This document shows, piece by piece, positions 34,054 through 43,545 of a DNA stretch of 64,000 nucleotides (position 1 is its first letter; every line of letters starts with the position of its first letter). Source of the DNA: Verrucomicrobia bacterium LW23 (lineage in GTDB: Bacteria; Verrucomicrobiota; Verrucomicrobiia; Methylacidiphilales; UBA1321); assembly GCA_003054695.1 (NCBI GenBank), contig QAZA01000050.1:1-64000 (forward strand). The letters are read 5' to 3'. The notes under the pieces were generated by a model, which worked only from the letters and a program-made list of their open reading frames with translations, was not told the DNA's origin and did not search any database. The position numbers and the translations under genes are program-made.

Positions 34054-36948
34054 TTAAGGATAAGATATTGTGTCTTCAACGCGCGCCTTTTGCGCGCCGG
34101 CCTCGATCGTTTCGTCGTCGGCCCCCTTTACGGGAATTTGCGCAATCATGGCCTGGATTGCAACCATATCGCAGCTGGAGAGGAAATCGCGCAGGTGCGC
34201 GGCCAGGCGCGCTTCGTCGGGGCCCAGCGCCTCCACCTCCTTAATGCATTTGCGCAGCACCGTCATGCTGTGCAGCTCGGCTGCCACTACCATGCGATCG
34301 ACCAGGCCCTCCGGCAGCGGCACGCCGGTAAGGTCCACCGTGCGCGCATCGCCGTCGCCCGCCTCGGCGGCGCGTTGCACAAACTGAACGCCCAGCAGGT
34401 CCGCCAGCGCGGCAAAGACCCGTTCCGCACGCACCGGCTTGGCGATAAAGTCATCGCAACCCGCCTTCAGGTACATGGCGCGCTCGTGCTCAAACGCGGA
34501 GGCCGACACGGCCACGATAACCGGAGAGCCCGGGCCGAGGCGCTGCTGGATATCGCGCACCGCCTCCAGCCCGCTGCCGGCGCCTAAGCGTATGTCCATA
34601 AACACGATGTCAAAGCGCGAGGCCTGCCGGGGGCGCATGGGCCGCACGGGCGCTACGGGTCGCGGAGCGCCCTCCGGCACCAGCACGGGCCGAGGCTCCG
34701 GCGGCGGAGCGGCGTAGTCGGTGCTATTGGCACCGAGGGATGCATCGCCCTGGGCCGGGGCGCACGCCCTGGCAATGGCTTCCGGCCCGTCCTCGGCCGT
34801 TTCCACTTCGCATCCGATCTTGCCCAGCATATGCGACAAAATGTCGCGATTCTCCCGCACATCATCCACAACCAGCGCCCGCACGCGGAAACCCGCAGCG
34901 AGGCGCTCGATCTCCTTCGCGTTCTCCTTAAGCGCCCGGCGCGCCGGCGGCAACGGCAGCGTAAAGCTGAAACGCGCGCCCCCCTCCGGCGGCGAGTCGA
35001 GCTGCAGGCGCCCGCCCATCACCTCCACCTGGCGGCGCGCAATGGCCAGCCCCAGGCCCGTGCCGCCGGCCGGCGTGCGCTGGGGCCCCTGCTGAAAGGG
35101 CTCGAAGACCATCTGCCGCATCTGCTCCGGGATGCCCGGCCCCGTGTCCAGCACTTCAAAAAAGACGAGCGGCGCAGCCTCCAAGGCGGACGCTGCCGCG
35201 GAGACCGGTGCCGCGCCCGCCCCCACGGCCGTCGTTGTGGCAGTGCCCGTGGGCGTGGGCGTGGCCGTCCCCTGCCCGCGCGCTTCCTGCCCTGCCTGCG
35301 CCTCGCGCCGAATCGTGACGCGCACGGAGCCCCTTTCCGTAAACTTGACCGCATTGCCAATAAGATTGATAAGCACCTGCCGGATCTTCCCCTCATCCCC
35401 ATGCACGGGAAAGGAGCGCTCGCGGTCGTCCATCAGGATCCGAAAGCCCAGCTTCTTCTCATCGCATTGCGGCTCAAACAGTTCCTCCATTTCCTCCAGC
35501 ATTTTGCGCAGGCGAAAGTCGGTCGGGTACAGCTCCATGCGTCCCGCGTCAATCTTGCTGAGATCCAGGATCTCGTTAATCAGCCGCAACATGTGGTCGG
35601 AGCTCTTGATAATCGTCCCAATTGCATCGCGCTGAAAGGGATGCAGCGCGGCATCGCGCGAAAGAATCTGCGCGTAGCCGAGGATGGCGTTGAGCGGTGT
35701 GCGGATCTCATGGCTCATATTGGCCAGAAACTCGCTCTTGGCCCGGTTGGCGCGCTCCGCCTCCTGCGTTTTGACGGCCAGGCTTTGCGTGCGGTCGTCC
35801 ACCTTCTGCTCCAGGCTCTCATTCGTCTCCCGCAGCTTGTTGGTGCCGTCCTGAATCTGCCCGATCATGGCGTTGAACGTATGGGCCAGCAGGGAGAACT
35901 CGTCCTTGCGCTGCTCCAGATCCACCCGCGCGCCCAGGTCCCCCTGCTCAATGCGGCGCGCCGCCTCCGTAAGCCGACTAAGCGGCTGATTGATGGACTG
36001 CGCCGCCACCTGCGCGCCCACAATAAAGAGCAACACCAGAATGGCCCCGCCGATCCACATACCCTGGCGCAGCTTGGCCGCCGGCGCAAAAATCTCGGAG
36101 ACATCCATCTTTACAATCAGCCCCCACCCCAGCGATGGCAGGTAGCGCGACACCGACAACACCTCCTGCCCCCGATAATCCCGCGTAACCGATTGCGTGC
36201 GCACGCCTTCCACCGCCGCCACCATGGCCGTGGGCGCCTGGGCCCTGGCAAAGCGCAGTCGAAACGCTGCGTCCGGCTTGTTGCGCAGTGGGGTGACGAC
36301 CACGATGCCCTCTGGCGTGGCCTGAATCATCACCGTCTCGCCCGTCTGGCCCAGGTTAGAGTAATCGCCGGCAACGCGGTAGATTTCCTCGTTGGAGAGA
36401 CGCGCCGCCACAATCCCGCAAACGGAGCCCTTTGAGTCGAAAACCGGCGCCGAGACGTAGACGGAGGGAATCTTCGTCGCTTCATCATAGGTGTAATCCG
36501 AAATCTCCGCGCTAAGCAACGTACGCGTGCGATCCACCGTCCGCGCCAGCTCCGGCGCCGGAACCTCCCCCGCCGTCTGCGCAAAGAGCAGCTTACCCTC
36601 TGGCGAGAACAGATATAAGTTGCTGTAACCACTGAGGTTATGCAAAAAATGAAAGAGCGCCTGCTTCTCCGGCGAATCCGGCGTCGCCGCCAGCAACATC
36701 GGCATATACGGCTGCGATGCAATCAGCTCCACCGCATATAACTTACTGCGCGCGTAAGCCTCAACCTTGCCCGCTTTATCATTAGCTATTGCTGCAAGAT
36801 TAGCCCAGGCCTGCTTACGCAACAATTGCTCACTATAACTGCTGGCAATAACGCCACCCACAATAAGCAAAGGAAGCGATATACAAAAAAATCGCCAAAA
36901 GAGATTCGCCGAAAGCGAATAGCGTGGATGCAGAGAGAACGTAAACAT
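34054..36948 (-). CDS. hybrid sensor histidine kinase with Cache-like sensor
   Basis: 964 residues. Membrane helices at about 13-35 and 300-322 enclose a periplasmic Cache-like sensor (VYVSAPVFDSKGSVCGIVAARLS). HAMP (about 325-378), a coiled coil and a HisKA domain with phospho-acceptor H413 in MSHEIRTPLN follow, then HATPase (DTGPGIP, GGTGLGLAI). A receiver has D695/D696 and D785 in VFMDIRLG. The distance between these acids is about 89 residues instead of about 45, because an Ala/Pro-rich segment (about 720-770) is inserted. The stop of the upstream binding-protein gene lies 22 bp before the start, suggesting the kinase reads the state of that periplasmic protein. Confidence 0.9.
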   Translation of the reverse strand: MFTFSLHPRYSLSANLFWRFFCISLPLLIVGGVIASSYSEQLLRKQAWANLAAIANDKAGKVEAYARSKLYAVELIASQPYMPMLLAATPDSPEKQALFHFLHNLSGYSNLYLFSPEGKLLFAQTAGEVPAPELARTVDRTRTLLSAEISDYTYDEATKIPSVYVSAPVFDSKGSVCGIVAARLSNEEIYRVAGDYSNLGQTGETVMIQATPEGIVVVTPLRNKPDAAFRLRFARAQAPTAMVAAVEGVRTQSVTRDYRGQEVLSVSRYLPSLGWGLIVKMDVSEIFAPAAKLRQGMWIGGAILVLLFIVGAQVAAQSINQPLSRLTEAARRIEQGDLGARVDLEQRKDEFSLLAHTFNAMIGQIQDGTNKLRETNESLEQKVDDRTQSLAVKTQEAERANRAKSEFLANMSHEIRTPLNAILGYAQILSRDAALHPFQRDAIGTIIKSSDHMLRLINEILDLSKIDAGRMELYPTDFRLRKMLEEMEELFEPQCDEKKLGFRILMDDRERSFPVHGDEGKIRQVLINLIGNAVKFTERGSVRVTIRREAQAGQEARGQGTATPTPTGTATTTAVGAGAAPVSAAASALEAAPLVFFEVLDTGPGIPEQMRQMVFEPFQQGPQRTPAGGTGLGLAIARRQVEVMGGRLQLDSPPEGGARFSFTLPLPPARRALKENAKEIERLAAGFRVRALVVDDVRENRDILSHMLGKIGCEVETAEDGPEAIARACAPAQGDASLGANSTDYAAPPPEPRPVLVPEGAPRPVAPVRPMRPRQASRFDIVFMDIRLGAGSGLEAVRDIQQRLGPGSPVIVAVSASAFEHERAMYLKAGCDDFIAKPVRAERVFAALADLLGVQFVQRAAEAGDGDARTVDLTGVPLPEGLVDRMVVAAELHSMTVLRKCIKEVEALGPDEARLAAHLRDFLSSCDMVAIQAMIAQIPVKGADDETIEAGAQKARVEDTISYP

Positions 36949-36970
36949 AACAGCACAGGCTGCCTTGCAG

Positions 36971-38260
36971 CTAGTTCATCCCCCCCTGCGTAGCGGGCCC
37001 GGGCGCGGACCAGTTTCTGTCCCATCGCGTATACAGCTGAAGTAAAAACGCCTCCCACTCGCTGCGCGATCGCGACAATGGAAACGGCTGCGGCCGGATC
37101 GGCCTGCGCGAATCCCACACAATCGAAAACTGTCCATCCAGCTCAATTCGACCCACTCGCACCGATCGCCACGAGTGCCGCGTCTCCTGATCAATCAGAA
37201 TAACCCCCTCCGGCGCCGCCATGCTTTGCCCCAAAATAGTACGCTGCACCGCCGCCGTCTCCTCCGTGCCCGCCTCCTCCACCGCCTGCGCCCACAACTT
37301 TACGGCACAATACGCCACCTCCATCGGGTCCGAGACAACACGCTCCCGGCCATAGCGCTGCTGAAAGGCGCGCACAAAAGTCCTGTTATTACCACCGGCC
37401 TGCGACTGAAAGTAATTCCACACCGCATAATCCCCCGCACAAGTGGCCGCATCCAGCGCCGGCAGCTCCGTCTCGCCAATGCTGAAGGACACAGTCGGGA
37501 CGTCCTTCGGGTGAATGCCGGCAGCGCGCAGCTCGCGAAAAAACGCCACGTTGGTATCGCCATTAATCGTGTTAAGAATCACATCGGGCGCCGCCGCCTT
37601 GATGCGCGCCACCACCTCCGCCAACCGGGCGCCACCGCCGCCCAGCGCCACATAGTCCTCCCCCACCACCTGCCCGCCCAGCGCCTTCAACTGGTCCTTA
37701 ATCACCGCGTTGGCAGCGTGCGGAAACACATAGTCCGAGCCAACCAGATACACCCGCGTGCCCAGGTTATCGAAGGTCCATTTGACGGCGGGGATAATTT
37801 GCTGATTAGGTGCCGCCCCCAGGTAAATGATGTTAGGCGATTGCTCAAGCCCCTCATACTGAACCGGATAGAACAACAGCCCGCCCCGTTGCTCAAAAAT
37901 CGGCGCCACCGTCTTGCGGCTCGCGGACGTCCAGCAGCCAAACACCGCACACACTTTCTCCCGCTCCAGCAAGTGCCGCGCAGCATCCGCAAAAACAGGC
38001 CCGCTGGAGCCGCCGTCCGCCCGCACCGCCTCCACCCGACGCCCGCCAAGCAGCCCGCCAGCCGCGTTAATCTCCTCAATCGCAAGCAGTTCCGCTTCCG
38101 CTACCGGCAACTCGGAAATAGCCATGGTGCCGGAAAAAGAGTGCAACACCCCCACGCGAATAGGGGGCGGCCCGTGGAGCGACGGAAAGGCAAGGCCCGA
38201 CGCCAGCGCCCCGCACAAAAGTACGAACATGGCGATGGCAAGGATGGATCTGGACTTCAT
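36971..38260 (-). CDS. UrtA-like periplasmic binding protein in sensor operon
   Basis: 429 residues from the ATG at 38260, with signal peptide SILAIAMFVLLCGALASG. It is a clear paralogue of the transporter UrtA at 38.6 kb: [49 protein letters not shown] and NTINGDTNV are shared. The ligand class is therefore urea or a short amide. Its operon holds a hybrid kinase and a sigma-54 regulator rather than permease genes, so I infer a sensory role. The C-terminal 50 residues (after RRPIRPQPF) are an extra basic/aromatic tail not seen in UrtA. Expression should depend on the minus-strand sigma-54 promoter at 38306-38320. Confidence 0.88.
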   Translation of the reverse strand: MKSRSILAIAMFVLLCGALASGLAFPSLHGPPPIRVGVLHSFSGTMAISELPVAEAELLAIEEINAAGGLLGGRRVEAVRADGGSSGPVFADAARHLLEREKVCAVFGCWTSASRKTVAPIFEQRGGLLFYPVQYEGLEQSPNIIYLGAAPNQQIIPAVKWTFDNLGTRVYLVGSDYVFPHAANAVIKDQLKALGGQVVGEDYVALGGGGARLAEVVARIKAAAPDVILNTINGDTNVAFFRELRAAGIHPKDVPTVSFSIGETELPALDAATCAGDYAVWNYFQSQAGGNNRTFVRAFQQRYGRERVVSDPMEVAYCAVKLWAQAVEEAGTEETAAVQRTILGQSMAAPEGVILIDQETRHSWRSVRVGRIELDGQFSIVWDSRRPIRPQPFPLSRSRSEWEAFLLQLYTRWDRNWSAPGPATQGGMN

Positions 38261-38305
38261 GTGCAGTGCCGCAGTCTCGGAGGAGGGGGGAAACAACGAC
38301 TTAGA

Positions 38306-38320
38306 GCAAGAATCGCGCCA
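38306..38320 (-). promoter_or_regulatory. sigma-54 (-24/-12) promoter of the sensor operon
   Basis: On the minus strand the sequence is TGGCGCG-ATTC-TTGC followed by T, against the consensus TGGCACG-N4-TTGCW: one mismatch, with GG and GC exactly 12 bp apart. The start site would be near 38294, about 35 bases before the binding-protein ATG. Confidence 0.72.
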
Positions 38321-38356
38321 CCATGTGGTAATTCGCCACACCTCCACCTGTCGCAC

Positions 38357-38382
38357 TGTCCTATTCAACCCGAAATAGGACA
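38357..38382. promoter_or_regulatory. 9+9 bp palindrome, likely enhancer of the sigma-54 activator
   Basis: TGTCCTATT (38357-38365) and AATAGGACA (38374-38382) are perfect inverted repeats with an 8-base spacer. The centre lies about 75 bp upstream of the predicted start on the minus side and about 150 bp upstream on the plus side, both in the usual enhancer range for NtrC-type activators. Confidence 0.6.
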
Positions 38383-38453
38383 CTTTACCCAACATGCCTT
38401 CGATCCTCACTTATAAACATAGTAATACTTAAATAAAAACCTAAAACCCTTTT

Positions 38454-38466
38454 CATCAACTACTTA
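38454..38466 (+). promoter_or_regulatory. IHF-like site between enhancer and urt promoter
   Basis: cATCAActacTTA matches WATCARN4TTR at all but the first position and is preceded by an A/T-rich tract (38411-38452). It lies between the palindrome and the plus-strand -24/-12 element, the usual place for the bend that loops an activator onto sigma-54 polymerase. Confidence 0.42.
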
Positions 38467-38495
38467 CCATCTATCCATATCTGCCGCGTGCGATA

Positions 38496-38510
38496 TGGCA
38501 TGCCCGCTGC
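38496..38510 (+). promoter_or_regulatory. sigma-54 (-24/-12) promoter of urtABCDE
   Basis: TGGCATG-CCCG-CTGC followed by TT matches the -24/-12 consensus with two differences, and the GG to GC distance is exactly 12 bp. The start would be about 38522, giving a leader of about 75 bases before urtA. Confidence 0.62.
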
Positions 38511-38596
38511 TTAAGGAAGGCCGTTCCCATGCTTAGTTCTTTCCTTAGGGGGCAAGAAACAAGCTGGATTTCTTCAGAACCACAAGCGCGTAACAC

Positions 38597-39874
38597 ATGA
38601 AAAAGATTATTAACTTCCTGAAGGCCGGGTTGATGATCCTTGGACTTGCCGCAACTATCCACGTTGCCCATGCCCAAGAAGACAAAGACACAGTTAAAGT
38701 AGGTATCCTCCACTCCCTGAGCGGCACAATGGCCATCAGCGAAACATCGCTACGCGATGTGGATCTCTTCGCCATTGATGAAATCAACAAGGCGGGTGGC
38801 GTACTGGGTAAAAAGATTGTGCCTGTTGTTGTTGATGGCGCTTCCGACTGGCCCCTCTTTGCCGAAAAAGCAAAGCAACTGCTGGAGCAGGATAAAGTAG
38901 CTGCGGTCTTTGGATGCTGGACATCCGTAAGCCGTAAATCGGTCCTGCCCGTATTCGAAAAGAACAACGGCCTCCTCTTCTATTCCGTACAATATGAAGG
39001 CGAAGAACTCTCCAAAAACATCTTCTATACTGCCGAAGCGGTCAATCAACAGGCCACACCTGCTGTCGATTACATGCTGGAGCAAGGAAAGAAGAAATTC
39101 TACCTGCTCGGCAGCGATTATGTGTACCCGCAAACCACCAACCTCGTCCTGCTGGAATATCTTCTGAGCAAAGGCGTACCGATCGAAAACATCGGTGGCG
39201 GCCTTCGTAAAGATGAAAGCGGCAAGGTAATCAGCGCTGGTCGCTACACACCCTTTGGTCACACCGATTATCAACAGATCGTTGCAGACATTAAGAAGTT
39301 TGCCGCCAGCGGCGATGCCTGTGTTATTAACACGCTTAACGGTGATACCAACGTCTCCTTCTTCAAGGAGTACGCCGCCGCCGGCCTGACCGCGGAAGAC
39401 TGCCCGGTTGTCTCCTTCTCCCTCTCGGAGGACGAGTTCCGCGCTCTCCCCGCCAAAGACCTCGTCGGCCAGCTCGGATGCTGGACCTACTTCATGTCTA
39501 TTGATACACCCGCCAACAAGAAGTTTATAGCCGACTTTAATACATGGCTCGCTGCCAGCAACGTTGCCGGCATCGTAAAAGAAAAGCGTGTTACCTGCAG
39601 CCCCATGGTACTTTCTTACAACGCCATCTACCTGTGGAAGGCGGCGGTCGAAAAAGCGGGAAGCTTTGATGTAGACAAAGTCCGTGAAGCTCTTGAATCC
39701 GGCACCATCTCTTTCGATGGCCCCGGCGGCAAAGTAACGTTCACCAAAAACCACCACATGACGAAGAACGTCTATATTGGTGAAACAATGGCTAACGGTC
39801 AGTTCAAGATCCTGAAGACCTTTGAGCAGGTTCCTGGTGAACCCTTCCTCAAAGGTACCTTTAAGGCCAAGTAA
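38597..39874 (+). CDS. urtA: urea ABC transporter, substrate-binding protein
   Basis: 425 residues with signal peptide [22 protein letters not shown]. It matches Urt[78 protein letters not shown] and the C-terminal [22 protein letters not shown]. It captures urea in the periplasm for UrtBC. Base composition is visibly lower in GC than the flanking genes, as is common for very highly expressed or selected transporter genes. It is the first gene of urtABCDE, with strong hairpins directly after its stop. Confidence 0.95.
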   Translation: MKKIINFLKAGLMILGLAATIHVAHAQEDKDTVKVGILHSLSGTMAISETSLRDVDLFAIDEINKAGGVLGKKIVPVVVDGASDWPLFAEKAKQLLEQDKVAAVFGCWTSVSRKSVLPVFEKNNGLLFYSVQYEGEELSKNIFYTAEAVNQQATPAVDYMLEQGKKKFYLLGSDYVYPQTTNLVLLEYLLSKGVPIENIGGGLRKDESGKVISAGRYTPFGHTDYQQIVADIKKFAASGDACVINTLNGDTNVSFFKEYAAAGLTAEDCPVVSFSLSEDEFRALPAKDLVGQLGCWTYFMSIDTPANKKFIADFNTWLAASNVAGIVKEKRVTCSPMVLSYNAIYLWKAAVEKAGSFDVDKVREALESGTISFDGPGGKVTFTKNHHMTKNVYIGETMANGQFKILKTFEQVPGEPFLKGTFKAK

Positions 39875-39877
39875 TAC

Positions 39878-39938
39878 TTCTGTTACGCTGTAACACAGAA
39901 TGAATCGTGGGGCGGGCAATTCTATAGGCCCGCTCCAC
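39878..39938 (+). terminator. two hairpins in the urtA-urtB gap (partial terminator or mRNA stabiliser)
   Basis: 39878-39900 pairs TTCTGTTAC with GTAACACAGAA (imperfect). 39907-39917 pairs with 39928-39938 (GTGGGGCGGGC / GCCCGCTCCAC, one wobble) around a 10-base loop. No T-tract follows. In binding-protein-dependent transport operons such structures raise binding-protein mRNA over permease mRNA. Confidence 0.55.
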
Positions 39939-39953
39939 CAACCCTCGTTCATC

Positions 39954-41579
39954 ATGAAACTGCTTTACCATAACATTACCAGACTACTTTTGCTGTTCCT
40001 GCTTGCTGGTACGTTAGGCCTCCATGCGCAAACACCATCCGGCGGCAATACCCGTCAACTCATTACGGAAGCAATACTCAGCAGTGGTGATGAACAGAAG
40101 AAAAAGATTAGTGAATTGATTAACGCCGACGATGTAGCCCTCACCAGCACCATTCTTACCAAGTGGCGAAAGAGCGAAGTCTATATAGCTACAGATGCCG
40201 GTGACAAGAAAGTACCTTATACTCTGGAAGAAGATAAACCCATACGTATAGATAATGGCCAGCCGCTCACCCTTCCACAAGGCAGCGCGGTAGAAACGGA
40301 CGGCGCTCTGCGCAAAGCAATCGCTTCCACACTCAATCTGCTCGGCATAGCCGACCCCGACCCGAAAGTCCGCCAGGGAGCAGTGGCCAAGCTGGGTGGG
40401 CAACAAAAGGCCGAATATGTCCCCCTGTTTAAGGCCCGCCTGGAGAAAGAAACGAATGCTCAGGTCAAGTACACTTTAAAAGAAGCTATAGCCATAACGG
40501 AGCTTGCCGACGCCTCTCCAGAAATCCAGACAGAAGCCCTCAAAACGCTCGGCTCTCTCTATTCAAAGCGGAGCGGCGACCTCCTTAAAAAGTTCGCAGG
40601 CGACCCCTCTGTACCAGAACGCCAGGCAGCTGCCAAATCCTCTTTGGTAAAGCTCGAAAACTACCTCTCTTTCTGCGAAACAATTGAGACGATGTTTCGT
40701 GGCGTTAACTACGGCTCCGTACTCCTGATTTCCGCACTTGGTCTTGCCATTACGTTCGGTCTTATGGGCGTTATTAATATGGCCCATGGCGAACTCATTG
40801 TTGTAGGCGCTTACTCTGTATATGTAATGGAAGGCTGGTTCACCAGAGCTTTCGGCGATGCGGGACTTCAATGGTACTTTATCGCAGCCATTCCCTTTGC
40901 CTTTGTTAATGCTGCCTTAGTAGGTCTTTTGCTGGAGCGTTCTGTCATTCGCTTCCTCTATAACCGGCCGCTGGAATCCCTGCTTGCTACCTGGGGTGTA
41001 TCGCTGGTGCTTCAACAATCCTTCCGCTATATCTTCGGTCCCAATAATGTGCCTATCAACTCGCCTTCGTGGCTCATTGGCAACTTTACTATTCTGGATA
41101 TCTCCTTTGCATACAATCGTATCTTTGTTGTCTGCTTTGCAGCCCTCATTATATTGCTTACCTGGCTACTTCTTACGAAAACACCGCTTGGCCTCTTAAT
41201 CCGCGCGGTGATGCAGAACCGTGAGATGGCGAGTTGTGTTGGCGTTCGCACCGCTCAGGTCAACATGCTTACCTTTGCGTTCGGAAGCGGCCTGGCCGGT
41301 CTCGCAGGGGCCTTTCTTGCACAACTTGGGAACGTGGGCCCCAATCTCGGGCAGGCCTACATTATCGACTGCTTTATGACAGTAGTTGTTGGTGGTGTTG
41401 GTAATATCATAGGCACGGTATGCTCGGCAATCTCCATAGGTGTTGCCACACAAACATTGGAGCAAGTGTTGCAGAACTCTGTTCTTGGCAAAATTACTGT
41501 GCTTATCACCATCATTCTCTTTCTGCAAATCCGGCCCGGTGGTCTCTTTCCCACTAAAGGTCGCGGCCTTGAGGATTAA
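39954..41579 (+). CDS. urtB: urea ABC transporter, permease UrtB
   Basis: 541 residues from the ATG at 39954. A signal peptide ([15 protein letters not shown]) precedes an extracytoplasmic helical, HEAT-like region of about 220 residues (for example [14 protein letters not shown] and [13 protein letters not shown]). A LivH-type permease of about eight helices follows, with [19 protein letters not shown] and [16 protein letters not shown]. The long N-terminal extension is typical of UrtB and absent from LivH. With UrtC it forms the urea channel in the inner membrane. Confidence 0.94.
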   Translation: MKLLYHNITRLLLLFLLAGTLGLHAQTPSGGNTRQLITEAILSSGDEQKKKISELINADDVALTSTILTKWRKSEVYIATDAGDKKVPYTLEEDKPIRIDNGQPLTLPQGSAVETDGALRKAIASTLNLLGIADPDPKVRQGAVAKLGGQQKAEYVPLFKARLEKETNAQVKYTLKEAIAITELADASPEIQTEALKTLGSLYSKRSGDLLKKFAGDPSVPERQAAAKSSLVKLENYLSFCETIETMFRGVNYGSVLLISALGLAITFGLMGVINMAHGELIVVGAYSVYVMEGWFTRAFGDAGLQWYFIAAIPFAFVNAALVGLLLERSVIRFLYNRPLESLLATWGVSLVLQQSFRYIFGPNNVPINSPSWLIGNFTILDISFAYNRIFVVCFAALIILLTWLLLTKTPLGLLIRAVMQNREMASCVGVRTAQVNMLTFAFGSGLAGLAGAFLAQLGNVGPNLGQAYIIDCFMTVVVGGVGNIIGTVCSAISIGVATQTLEQVLQNSVLGKITVLITIILFLQIRPGGLFPTKGRGLED

Positions 41580-41581
41580 TC

Positions 41582-42739
41582 ATGACTCAATCCAAATTAC
41601 CCCTGTCTTCGGAGCATATTGCTATTATTGTAATAGCATTTCTCGGAATAGTGGTGGCTCCGTACCTCAATACATTACCACCCACAAGCTGGCTTTACAT
41701 CAGTGATTTTACTTTAAATCTCTGGGGCAAGTATCTTACGCTTGCTATTCTGGCCATCAGCGTTGATCTCCTCTGGGGTTATACCGGCCTTCTCAGCCTG
41801 GGGCAAAGCCTCTTCTTCATTTTGGGTGGCTACGCATTTGGTATGTATCTGATGCTCCAGATCGGAGTATTAGGACAGTCCAAGTCCGAGCTGCCCGACT
41901 TTATGGTGTTTCTTGGTTATACACAATTGCCCTGGTTCTGGCGGGCCTCTCACAGCTTCTGGTTTTCTGTCCTTGCTGCTTTATGGGTACCGGCACTTGT
42001 TGCGCTTGTGTTTGGATATCTGGCCTTTCGTTCGCGTATCAAAGGCGTCTATTTCTCCATACTCACGCAGGCTCTTACCTATGCCGCTTGTTTGATGTTC
42101 TTCCGCAACGATACCGCGATGGGCGGCAACAACGGGTTTACTGATTTTAAACTTATATTGGGTTATGATATACGAGCCCCTGAAACGCAACGCGCATTAT
42201 ATATCATAACAGCAACAACGTTGCTGCTTATTTACCTGGGTTGTCGCTGGCTTACATCTACCAAGTTTGGCAAGGTCCAGCAGGCTATTCGCGATAGTGA
42301 AAATCGGGTTCTGTTCAGCGGTTACTCCACTGTTAGCTACAAACTCTTTATCTTTGTACTAAGCAGCATGATTGCCGGTATTGGTGGAATGCTCTATGTT
42401 CCTCAGGTTGGCATCATCAACCCTAGCGACATGGCTCCGGATAAATCTCTGGAAGCTGTTGTGTGGGTTGCCGTTGGAGGTCGGGGTACTCTTGTAGGGC
42501 CTATTGTGGGGGCTGTTAGTGTTAACGCATTGCGCAGCTATTCTACAACGGCATTTCCGGAGTACTGGCTCTTCCTTCAGGGTCTTGTTTTTATTCTGGT
42601 TGTATTGTTTCTTCCCAAAGGCCTTGTTGGGCTGTGGACGTCTATTGTGGAGTATATCTCCAAACAGGAAGGCGGTCTTCGCGGCGTATGGGCTTCGGTT
42701 ATGGAGTCCCTTATGAAACGGAAAGGAGCCACCAAATGA
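41582..42739 (+). CDS. urtC: urea ABC transporter, permease UrtC
   Basis: 385 residues, LivM-type inner-membrane permease. Landmarks are [59 protein letters not shown] and [14 protein letters not shown]. It starts two bases after urtB and overlaps urtD by 4 bp (ATGA), so the permease and ATPase genes are translationally coupled. The C-terminal 40 residues after PKGLVGLW are a soluble helix. Confidence 0.94.
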   Translation: MTQSKLPLSSEHIAIIVIAFLGIVVAPYLNTLPPTSWLYISDFTLNLWGKYLTLAILAISVDLLWGYTGLLSLGQSLFFILGGYAFGMYLMLQIGVLGQSKSELPDFMVFLGYTQLPWFWRASHSFWFSVLAALWVPALVALVFGYLAFRSRIKGVYFSILTQALTYAACLMFFRNDTAMGGNNGFTDFKLILGYDIRAPETQRALYIITATTLLLIYLGCRWLTSTKFGKVQQAIRDSENRVLFSGYSTVSYKLFIFVLSSMIAGIGGMLYVPQVGIINPSDMAPDKSLEAVVWVAVGGRGTLVGPIVGAVSVNALRSYSTTAFPEYWLFLQGLVFILVVLFLPKGLVGLWTSIVEYISKQEGGLRGVWASVMESLMKRKGATK

Positions 42740-43524
42740 AGCACCTTGTACAAGCGGGTGAGAAGCCTACGCATCATGATTTTATACTTGCGGCGGAAGG
42801 TGTGAACAAGGTTTTTGATGGTTTTAAAGCCATTACAAATCTCAACTTCTATATGGATGAAGGTGAACTTCGCACCGTAATCGGCCCCAATGGTGCGGGT
42901 AAAACCACCTTTATGGATCTGATTACTGGCAGAACGAAGCCTACCTCAGGCAAGATTACTTTTGCGGGCAACATTGAGCTTAACCCTTTATCGGCGGATC
43001 AGATTTATCGTCTGGGTATCGGGCGCAAGTTTCAGAATCCGACCGTCTATATACATCACACTGTGTATGATAATCTGCTTCTCTCGCTAAAGGGGAGTCG
43101 CTCTGTCTTCTCTACCTTGTTTGGAAAGGTTACGTCTACAGATAAGGATCGCATTTATTCGATCCTCGAGACGATCGGGCTTACCGAATGTGTCCACATG
43201 CTGGCGGGGACTCTTGCGCACGGCAAGAAGCAATGGCTGGAGATTGGCATGTTGCTTGCGCAGGATGCGCGATTGTTGCTGGTCGACGAGCCCGCGGCCG
43301 GCCTCAGCGACGAGGAGACAGCGAAGACGGGGGAGTTGCTGCTTAGCCTTGCCGGAAAGCACAGCCTGATTGTTATTGAGCACGACATGGTGTTTGTGCG
43401 GCAAATCGCGAAGAAAGTGACCGTGTTGCATCAGGGTTCGATCCTTTGCGAGGGCACTGTGGACGAGGTGCAGAATAATGAGCGCGTGCGCGAGGTGTAC
43501 CTGGGGCGTAAGGCGGCCCACTAA
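42736..43524 (+). CDS. urtD: urea ABC transporter, ATPase UrtD
   Basis: 262 residues from the ATG at 42736, preceded by AAAGGAG and overlapping the urtC stop. Walker [11 protein letters not shown]-loop RKFQNPTVY, signature-like [15 protein letters not shown], Walker [16 protein letters not shown] and H-switch IEHDMVF are intact. It hydrolyses ATP with UrtE to drive urea import. A longer in-frame start lies inside urtC and is not supported. Confidence 0.94.
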   Translation: MKHLVQAGEKPTHHDFILAAEGVNKVFDGFKAITNLNFYMDEGELRTVIGPNGAGKTTFMDLITGRTKPTSGKITFAGNIELNPLSADQIYRLGIGRKFQNPTVYIHHTVYDNLLLSLKGSRSVFSTLFGKVTSTDKDRIYSILETIGLTECVHMLAGTLAHGKKQWLEIGMLLAQDARLLLVDEPAAGLSDEETAKTGELLLSLAGKHSLIVIEHDMVFVRQIAKKVTVLHQGSILCEGTVDEVQNNERVREVYLGRKAAH

Positions 43525-43545
43525 CCGGCCTATCTGGAGAAACTT

